A stretch of 64,000 nt of DNA from Siphonodentalium dalli (taxonomy: Eukaryota > Mollusca > Scaphopoda > Gadilida > Siphonodentaliidae). The stretch spans positions 108,900,278 through 108,964,277 of the forward strand of contig CP136069.1 of NCBI GenBank assembly GCA_032622095.1, written 5' to 3'. Of the stretch, positions 56,226 to 64,000 are shown piece by piece (within the stretch, counting starts at the first letter, position 1; each line of letters begins with the position of its first letter). The notes beneath the pieces were generated by a model, which was given only the letters and a program-made list of their open reading frames with translations, did not search any database and was not told the DNA's origin. A program made the translations under genes and the position numbers.

Positions 56226-57706
56226 TGCGATCTTGACGAAAACAAACACTGCGAAAATATGTCGAAACAGAACAGCGTACATTTGAAAGTAATCGATTAC
56301 GATTACTTGTAATCAAGAAATGTCATGATTACTGATTACAGATGATTACTCCGAATTTTGTAATCGATTTAATACTTTGATTACGATTACTGATTACGAT
56401 TATCCCAACCCTGGTAGATGGGAACGAGTAATTTTAGGGTCGTTCGGCCAATAAATAAACATGGCCGCCAGCAGCCATCTTGGATTTTACTCTTTACATG
56501 ACTAAATCCTTTGGCACCATCTACAGGTTGTACCTTTGGTCAGATCATCATGAAATTTGTCATGGATGTTAACAATAAGATGTAGATGGGGACAATGTGA
56601 TTTTGGGGTCATTCGGCCAAAAAACATTGTCGCCAGCAGCCATCTTGGATTTTACTCTTTGCATGATTAAATCGTTTGGCACGGGCTACAGGTCGTACCT
56701 TTGGTCGGATCATTATGAAATTTGTCACAGCTGTTGACATTGACATGGGAACGAGTCATTTTGCAGTCATTCGGCAAAAAAACATGGCCGCCAGTGGCCA
56801 TCTTGGATTTCAAAATTCAATCCATTAGCACGGGCTACAGGTCATAATGTTCGTCTGATCATCATGAAATTTGTCATGGATGTTAATATTGACAAGTTGA
56901 TGGGAACGAGTAATTTTGGGGGTGTTCGGCCATAAATCATGGCCGCCAGCAGCCATCTTAGATTTTACTCTTTGCATGACTAAATCCTTTGGCGTGGGCT
57001 ACAGGTCGTACCTTTGGTCAGATCATCATGAAATTTGTCACAGATGTTGACAATGGGATATAGATGGGAACGATGTCATTTTGGGTCATTCGGCAAAAAA
57101 ACATGGCCACCAGTGGCCATCTTGGATTTCAAAATTCAATCCATTAGCATGGGCTACAGGCCATACTGTTAGTCTGATCATCATGAAATTTGTCGTGGAT
57201 GTTAATATTGACATGTAGATGGGAACAAGTCATTTTGCGGTCATTCGGCCAAAAAACATGGCCGCCAGCAGCCATTTTGTATTTTATTCTTTGCATGACT
57301 AAATTTTTTGCACAGGCTACAGGTCGTACCTTTGGTCGTATCTTTATCAAATTTGTCAAACATTGACAAGTAGATGCGAAACGAGTCATTTTGGGGTCAT
57401 TCAGAAAAAAAACATGGCCACCATCAGCCATCTTGGATTTCAAAATTCATTCCATTAGCACAGACTACAGGTCGGAGTGTTGGTCTGATCATCATGAAAT
57501 TTGTCGTGGAAGTTAACATTGACATGTAAATGGGAACGAGTCATTTTGGGATCATTCGGCAAAAAAACTGCCAGTGGTCATCTTGGATTTTACTCTTTGC
57601 ATAACTAGACCTTTCAGCTTTCCACATTTCTGATCACTCTATTGACTGTAACACGTGAAATTATTCCCTTTCCATGTTGAGATACAGTGTCATTGACACT
57701 TTCATT

Positions 57707-59290
57707 ACTTTTTCCCTTCTGTTCAGTTTCTATGTCTTCTAATTTGCAGAAGATAAAATGCATAATTGAGGTGCTCAATGGGTGTGCGTCACCAACTTTA
57801 ACTGTAGAATTTCAATCTGTTTCTAGGTTTCCCATGGCAGTTGATACCTAATCAGACTGAGGGTGAATTCAATGATGATAGCCTGCCTTGCGGAATAGTG
57901 TCATTAAATTCACCTTTTGGGGGACCTCATTATGCAAATTGGCTGTTTCATATTATTTTCTTAAACACCACTTATCCAGTTGAAGAAAAATTTGGGGGTA
58001 TATTGGATTGAATTTGTCTTCTGTCTGTCCTTCTATACGTTTGTCTGTTGGGATGTCTATCCATCCATCTATCAACAATTGTTTTCTTCTCTATATTAAA
58101 GACCGAATGTGTTTATATGTTTTGGTCTGCATGTTCCCTAGGTGACTCACAATCCGATTTGTTCAAATAAGTTCATCAGATCAAATAGGTCCGAAGCCAG
58201 GGCCATAACTCTTTCCCTCCATAGTAATTCTTAAAACAATTTCTTCTCAAGAACCATTGGGCCTATATAGCTTATATTTGGTATGGAGGGGCCTTGGATG
58301 ACCGGGGTTCAGATTTGTTCAAATGGGGTCATTTTTAGGAAATGAGGCCCCCAGAGGGTGAATTCGGTGATGCTAGCCCACCTTGCGGAATAGTGTCATT
58401 AAATTCACCTTTTGAGGACCTCATTCTGCAAAGGTCAGGCCCACTTAATACAGGCTTAACCACTTAACCACCACTTATCCAGGTTAAATCATAACCTGAT
58501 TTTTCAAACATAAATTGGGGGGTATATTGGATATTGGGGGGTATATTGATATTACTAGATGAATGGATCTCATAGATGGCGATTCACAGTTGTTCTAATA
58601 GGGGCAGAGATAAGAGATTTAACTCTCCTCTATGCTGTTTGGTACTTGTATAATAATATTTATTTCTAGGCAGCCTGGGTGGGGGCAATGTTTGAGGCAA
58701 TGGGGAGGGAGTATAGAGGGGTTGGTGTTTTGACCCCCTACTTAAACAGCTGAAAATTTCATGCCTGATATAACATTAGTTGTAGATTAGATGTTCACAC
58801 CAAAAAATTTCATGCCTGATACACAACATTAGTTGTAGATTTTCCAATATTATTTTCTTAACCACCACTTTAATATCCAGGTCATATCATGCCCTGATTT
58901 TTCAAAGAAAAATTGGGGGGGGGGGGGGTATATTGGATATTGGGGGGGTATTATTACTAGATGAATGGATCTCATAGATGGGGATTCACATTGTTCTAAT
59001 AGGGGCAGAGATAAAAGATTTAACTCTCCTCTATGCTGTTTGGTACTAGTATAATAATATTGATTTCTAGGCAGCATGGGTGGGGGCAATATTTGAGGCA
59101 ATGGGGAGGGAGTGTAGAGGGGTGGAGTTTTGACCCCCTACTTTAATCAAAATTTAAACAGTTGAAAATTTCATGCCTGATACAACATTAGTTGTACATG
59201 TAGATTAGATGTTCACCCCAAAAATAGGTTGGAATTGTTTCTCATAGTTGGTTTGATTTTCCAACATGTATGTTTTTAAATCAACAGTCC
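57707..59290 (+). repeat. family-2-type fragments and a 401-bp tandem duplication
   Basis: Palindromic modules are at 57880-57945 and 58340-58440, and family-2 core words near 58130-58340. Then two direct copies (about 58450-58855 and 58856-59240) start from CCACTT-ATCCAG and contain GGGGGGTATATTGGATATTG, GAATGGATCTCATAGATGG, CTATGCTGTTTGGTACT and TGAAAATTTCATGCCTGATA. The step is 401 bases. Confidence 0.6.
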
Positions 59291-59850
59291 ATATGTTCCT
59301 ACTTCAGGTTAAACTGTTGGACAGAATTGGCCACAAATTTTAACTTTATGGGGGTGTCAGGTTGGTAATTTTCGAAAGTTTGAGAGCTTGAAGTACTGGT
59401 ACCGGTTGTAAAATTCAACCTAAGAGGGATGTGCAAAAGGATTTTTGTGAACTTAGTACTGTGGTAAGATTCACAACAATTCTCCAATAAATATGGGCTG
59501 TAGGGTGTGCTGATGGATTGACATTTAAAATCCAAGATGGCCATGTGTGTTTTGGGGAAAAAAATGGAGGCTCTCATCCAGAGGTCACCCCGAAGATCCG
59601 TATGAAGTTTGGTGACGATTGGATGAGAAATGTGACCTGTAAGGTGTGCTAAAGGATTTTGTCATACAAAGAGTAAAATCCAAGATGGCTGCTTGCAGCC
59701 ATGTTTTTAAATAAATTTGGGACAAAATGGTAGACACCCATCGAGAGGTCACACAGAAGATCCATATGAAGTTTGGTGATGATTGGATGAGGGATAAGCT
59801 CTGCAGGGTGTGTAAAGAATTTAGTGATGCAAAGAGTAAAATTCAATGTG
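59291..59850 (-). repeat. diverged family-1-like core units
   Basis: Minus-orientation units hold AAAATCCAAGATGGCTGCT, TTTGTCATACAAAGAGTAAA, GGTGTGCTAAAGGATTT and a different middle (GAGGTCAC-C-GAAGATCC, ATGAAGTTTGGTGA-GATTGG). The middle part differs from all other copies, so this is a separate subfamily. No ends are seen. Confidence 0.55.
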
Positions 59851-60845
59851 TGACCACCTGTCAAACGCGACCGCGACCACCTAATATTTGGTTCAAACAC
59901 GAATTTCACCTGCACTGAGAGACCACCCCAATTTATTAACAAAGAAAGAAACATAAACGTCGGTTAAACTATGCAGTATTACACGTGAAAAGACACAAGT
60001 TTGATACAAGTTACAACCGGATATGAGTGATTGTCTTCTTCATCAATTTATCTAACCGCTCTGGTAGAGCATCCTCACTATACAAATGTGTGTATACAGT
60101 TAAACATTAAATGCTAACTAGACACAAAATCTTCTCTGATGGACCCAAATGTCGCATCCACAAATCTAAAAATATGAAAGTCGTTGAGTTAAGAGTTTGA
60201 AGTTTGAACAAGCATGTGTCACATAATATTAGTAAAGCGAAACCGAAAGTACAAAATACGGAATTTCCGATATGACAAATGGACTCGTCTTTATAACGTT
60301 TACCTCAGAACATGCACTATGCACGTTCTGTGTGCGTACATAGTGCGACTCAATGTTATTCAATGTATGCGTGGTATTATCTGATATTTAATTGGCTTCA
60401 GACTGGAGGCCATTAACAAATTTTGATCCTTTGTTAAAGTAGACATGGTTCCATATTTGTTTTGACAAATGATTCAATCAGCTTGTTGGAGAACAATTTA
60501 ATAGTTAATATTATGAGGGATTATGAGGGATGCCCAAACTGTGAAAAATGGTTTTAGTGGATGCGTGTCCCGCGGCTTATTTAATGTAAATAATTAAAAT
60601 ATACTCGTGTTGTTGTATAAAAGCATTTTATAGTTTGTAAGTTCTTAAACTTCAATCATGGATCGTTTTTCTAAATATGCAACGCCACAGAAAAAACATA
60701 AAATTCTCACTCTTGTTAAAATGAGATTATATCTTTGTGCTTTTTGAATATCTGATCCATGTTCTAATCAACAATCTTACAGTACATAATTTAACTTTTT
60801 TGGTATACCACTCTATTGGAAGACCACCTGTCTTGAAAGACCATG
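59851..60845. repeat. segment bracketed by GACCACCTGTC words
   Basis: GACCACCTGTCAAACGCGAC, GCGACCACCTAAT and AGAGACCACCCC lie at 59857-59930. AAGACCACCTGTCTTGAAAG and ACCA lie at 60820-60842 in the same orientation. The 900 bases between are AT-rich with no ORF of note. It may be a non-autonomous element, but no inverted termini were found. Confidence 0.35.
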
Positions 60846-61240
60846 TATTTATGTATAAGTTTAACCAGTACCGCGTATATATATCAAATCCTTCGAAGAT
60901 CGACTGATATAGCATTGATATTCTACATCTACATTCTACAGTACACCCTATATACCCTCAATGAACTGAGGACTATTAGAAAGTATACTGTTATGCCAAA
61001 TTTACAGTTCGAATACATTACTCCGGTAATGAAGTATTTATATTAACTAATTAAGTGTTAGGTAATTGTCACGCATGCATTGTGATAATCGAGCCCAGAT
61101 CAAACGTGGTAATTCGTGTTGTGCAAATCGGGTTTACATCTTGGCGACAAATGCACGCCCATTTTTAGTTTGATTGACAGCTGTGGTTTAAGCCAATGGG
61201 CGTGAAGCCAAATCACTCACTTTTTAGTCTGGATAAACAC
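60846..61240. other. AT-rich stretch, nothing recognised
   Basis: No shared repeat, hairpin or credible exon was seen. Confidence 0.3.
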
Positions 61241-62035
61241 AGTTACTGGACCTAAAGTCCCAAAAATAAGGTTTCAATCGAAATTTATAAATCGGTATTC
61301 TAATATAAGGAACTCAAGTTATGAAAGAATTACCAAATAGCCGGACAAACATATCCCACATACAAGCACAAAACACAAAATACCGGGCATATGTCGTCTG
61401 TTTCCTTAACTTTCCTATAAATAACATACTCAGCTACAACTCTGCAGAGCGATAAAATCGTTCCGGATGCCAAATTAACGGAGTTTAAAACAATTTTCAC
61501 CTTTAGGTTACAGTGAAGTAATTCGATTGGTAGTGCCCTCCAACGGATTTTGGACCAAGATGCAGGAGAGAATTGAAAAAATTCTGGGCTCTGGTTGGTT
61601 AATAGTAGTTTCGATATTTAAACATATAAAATACATGTAATCACTCCTCTTGAAATTTCAGACTCCAAACAAATCATTGGCACATTGTAAAGCACGTGGT
61701 TCCTAGATTTAAATTTGTTGGTGTGAGGTAAAAAATGGCAATATTTTTTTCATGCAATTCTGACTCTAGATTATACATTCCATGCCTGGCGATATGATTT
61801 TTTTCATGCAGAAACTTTGCGCAAATACCAATCCTGGTGATCATGTACTCATTTATCACAATTCATGGATGGTCACTGCAGCCATTATATGTTAACACTG
61901 AGGCCTATGGGAAATAATTACTTCACTGTAACCATTAGCGACGAGTGACTCGGCGCCATCCATATCGCCATTTTATTTCTTAACATCGTGAGAAGGGAAC
62001 CGGTGTTCTGAAAAAAGTACATGTGTTCCGGGGTC
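61241..62035 (-). repeat. reverse copy of the 28805-29750 repeat, rearranged
   Basis: 61265-61510 is the reverse complement of about 29150-29385. A segment near 61980-62035 (GTGTTCTGAAAAAAGTACAT) matches 29020-29060 in direct orientation, so the element is rearranged or internally palindromic. The middle, 61520-61910, has no match in the window. Confidence 0.45.
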
Positions 62036-62270
62036 CCATTATATACCAAGCAATACCGAGCAATACCAAGCAATACCAAGCAGTAGACAAATAATGAAAA
62101 TAGAAGGGTCGTAGAAGGTCATAGAAGGTTGTATGGACAGTGTAAGGGTTGTTTTATTTAATATTTTATGTATATTCGACCTATAAACCACTAACAACTA
62201 AGCCTACGGATATTACTGCTTGGTATATAGGGTAAATACCAAGCAGTAAGGCCACTGGCTGTAAAATCCA
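62036..62270. repeat. cluster of ATACCAAGCA words
   Basis: ATACCAAGCAATACC occurs three to four times at 62044-62085, and TACTGCTTGGTATATAGGGT with AAATACCAAGCAGTAAGG follows near 62215-62250. Both orientations are present, separated by 130 bases. Confidence 0.5.
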
Positions 62271-62929
62271 ATTAGACACAATATCTCGTAAACACTGTTA
62301 AACTGCCACCATCCTTTATCTGGGCTTTGGACCAGCAGACTATAAGTCAGGCGGATTTAAAGATATGTTTTTGTTTTGCCATTCAGTTGGCTATCAAATA
62401 AAGACACATCATCGAATTATTCATCACAAGTATTTAACATTTCCTTGAGGTTCCTTGTGTTTCTCCTGTTTTGAACCTAATTGACAGTATAAGCTATCTG
62501 CACAGTACATTAGTTATTCTCCATTGTAGTTACATATAACACCACGCACAGTGCCTGAAGCCACTGACAATCTGAGCCAAAACACTACCAAAGACAAACA
62601 CCTTGTAAAAAAATTGCCAAAAAAAAATAAACAAAGGTACACCAATGGCTGAGTACTGCACTTACGTCACTTTCTGACGTTTGTTTGAAATCGTTCTTGT
62701 TTTTTTAGGTTTTTACTCTCTTTTTTTGGCTATAGCGGCTATAGCGACTGTCTTAGATATAGTCAACCGCCCGTCCGTTGAAGTTTGTGTTGATCTACTG
62801 CTGGTCCATCACTATGTCTTGTAATCAAGTCTTGTAACTGTAGTAATTCCATTCGTTCTCTAATTGTATTATGTTATTGAGACTCTCACGGTTGTTATTT
62901 GTTCAATGTTTAGTTATGACTGTGATGCA
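62271..62929. other. AT-rich stretch, nothing recognised
   Basis: No credible coding exon or shared repeat. It serves as the left flank of the last family-1 element. Confidence 0.3.
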
Positions 62930-64000
62930 TTTTTAGCTCAACTTTACTTTGTAAAGTTTGAGCTATTGCCATGGCTTGGTATCCGTCTTCCGTGTGTGCG
63001 TGTGTGTGTATGTGTGTCTGTGTGTGATGCGTCAACAATTTCCTTTAGCACAGGCTACAGGTCGTACCTTTGGTCGGATCATTATAAAATTTGTCATGGC
63101 TGTTGACATTGACATGTAGATGGGAACGAGTCATTTTGGGTTCATTTGGGAAAAAAACATGGCCGCCAGTGGCCATCTTGGATTTCAATATTCAATCCAT
63201 TAGCACGGGCTACAGGTCGTACTGTTCGTCTGATCATCAGGAAATTTGTCATGGATGTTAATATTGACATGTAGATGGGAACGAGTAATTTTGGGGTTGT
63301 TCGGCCAAAAATCATGGCCACCGGCAGCCATCTTAGATTTTACTCTTGGCATGACTAAATTCTTTGGCACGGCCTACAGGTCGTACCTTTGGTCGGATTA
63401 TGATAAATTTATTCATGGATGTTAACAATGACATGTAGATGGGAACGAGTCATTTTGGGGTCATTCGGCAAAAAAAATGACCGCCAGCAGCCATTTTGGA
63501 TTTTACTCTTTGTATGACTAAATCCTTTAGCACGGGCTACAGGTCGTACCTTTAGTATGGTCACCTTGAAATTTGTCATGGCTGTTGAAATTGGAATGTA
63601 GATGGGAACGAGTCATTTTGGGGTCATTCGGACAAAAAACATGGCCGCCAGCGGCCATCTTGGATTTCAAAATTTAATCCATTAGCACGGGCCACAGGTC
63701 GTACTGTTCGTCTGATCATGATGAAATTTGTCATGGATGATAATATTGACATGTAGATGGGAACGAGTAATTTTGGGGTCATTCGGTCAAAAAACATGGC
63801 CACCAGCAGCCATCTTGGATTTTACTCTTTGTATGACTAAATCCTTTAGCACGGGCAACAGGTCCTACTTTTAGTCTGATCATCATAAAATTTGTCATGG
63901 ATATTAACAATGACATGTAGATGGGAACGAGTAATTTTGGGGTCATTCGGCCAAAAAACATGGTCGCCAGCAGCCATCTTGGATATTACTCTTTGTATGA
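62930..64000 (+). mobile_element. family-1 pearl-like element, copy 9, runs off the window
   Basis: The intact 5' hairpin TTTTTAGCTCAACTTTACTT-TGTAAAGTTTGAGCT, ATTGCCATGGCTTGGTATCC and a GT-rich tract are followed by at least six core units starting B, A, A, B, A, A. The 3' end lies beyond 64000. Confidence 0.8.

Larger units (their letters stand above)
50514..56413. mobile_element. hAT element, 5.9 kb, exact 8-bp target duplication, filled with other repeats
   Basis: The termini are CAGGGTTGGG and CCCAACCCTG. GTAGATGG is duplicated at 50506-50513 and 56414-56421. Inside both ends the word GATTAC and its complement are repeated (GTAATTGATTACGAATAC at 50542; AATCGATTACGATTACTTGT at about 56290, then TGATTACGATTACTGATTAC), consistent with hAT subterminal binding repeats. 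No transposase ORF is visible. The interior is a family-3 fragment, a long inverted repeat, palindromic modules, copy C of the unknown ORF and small tandem repeats. Confidence 0.8.
50229..57706 (+). mobile_element. family-1 pearl-like element, copy 7, split by a 5.9-kb hAT
   Basis: The 5' end TTTTTTAGCTCAACTTTACT starts near 50229 (second hairpin arm deleted). The core is interrupted at 50514 and resumes at 56414 inside the same word, GACATGTAGATGG|GAACGAGT. It ends GTTGAGATACAGTGTCATTG + ACACTTTCATT at 57706. The flanks (GGTTACTTTTT and ACTTTTTCCCTTCTG) belong to a repeat whose unbroken form is at 35890-35925. Confidence 0.8.

Noticed and set aside
1-64000. LINE, LTR or other reverse-transcribing element
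   Set aside because: No reverse-transcriptase, integrase or capsid-like peptide, no long direct terminal repeats and no poly-A-tailed 3' end were recognised. Elements here fit DNA transposon and Helitron-like classes.
1-64000. tRNA genes or tRNA-derived SINEs
   Set aside because: No sequence with both A-box and B-box (GGTTCGAATCC-like) at proper spacing was found. GGTTCG words near 21600 are part of a hAT end.

Overview
The window looks like nuclear DNA of a marine lophotrochozoan animal, most likely a bivalve or other mollusc. It is AT-rich and has no operon structure, no long ORFs and no prokaryotic features. It is dominated by mobile elements with roughly 160-bp tandem-repeat cores, resembling the 'pearl' elements known from bivalves. 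No complete host gene is visible, and I see no tRNA, rRNA or CRISPR array. The organism call is inference from repeat style.

The main theme is three families of non-autonomous elements with a Helitron/Helentron-like (DINE/HINE-like) plan. Each starts after a T-run with a hairpin built on AGCTCA or an analogous word and has a long tandem-repeat core. In families 1 and 2 a short subterminal copy of the 5' word lies in inverse orientation near the 3' end, followed by a 15-bp hairpin and a T-rich terminus. Family 1 (pearl-like) has full copies at 10709-13943 (-), 25283-27932 (+) and 41289-43232 (+), interrupted copies at 22361-24452 and 50229-57706, an edge-truncated copy from 62930, and 3'-end fragments. 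Family 2 has copies at 34578-37834 and 44191-47287. Family 3 has 5' ends at 41165 and 51216. Paralogous empty sites inside the window define the family-2 insertions to within a few bases and show no target duplication.

Layout: 1-6200 is AT-rich DNA with fold-back MITEs, two of them flanked by TTAA. 6220-7800 holds three adjacent fields of short repeated words. 7800-10708 has MITEs and two possible host exons on the minus strand. 10709-13943 is a family-1 element. 13944-17700 has possible remains of a host gene around a 2-kb field of CTTAAG palindromes. 18122-19697 is a decayed BED/hAT transposase with an end-like sequence near 21679. 22361-24806 is a family-1 element split by a small hAT with an 8-bp target duplication. 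25028-30897 has a large family-1 element between two inverted ACTCCG-word fields. 31148-38430 is a tandem duplication carrying a small unknown ORF, one copy of which is split by family 2. 38430-41110 holds related repeats and a second GC-rich palindrome cassette. 41165-50228 is a nest of families 1, 2 and 3. 50514-56413 is a 5.9-kb hAT with an exact 8-bp target duplication inside a family-1 element and filled with further repeats. 56414-62930 is repeat remnants and AT-rich DNA. 62930-64000 is another family-1 element.

The genes do not act together in any pathway. The layers record successive insertions: family-1 elements were hit by hATs, family-3 repeats were hit by families 1 and 2, and a duplicated locus was hit by family 2.
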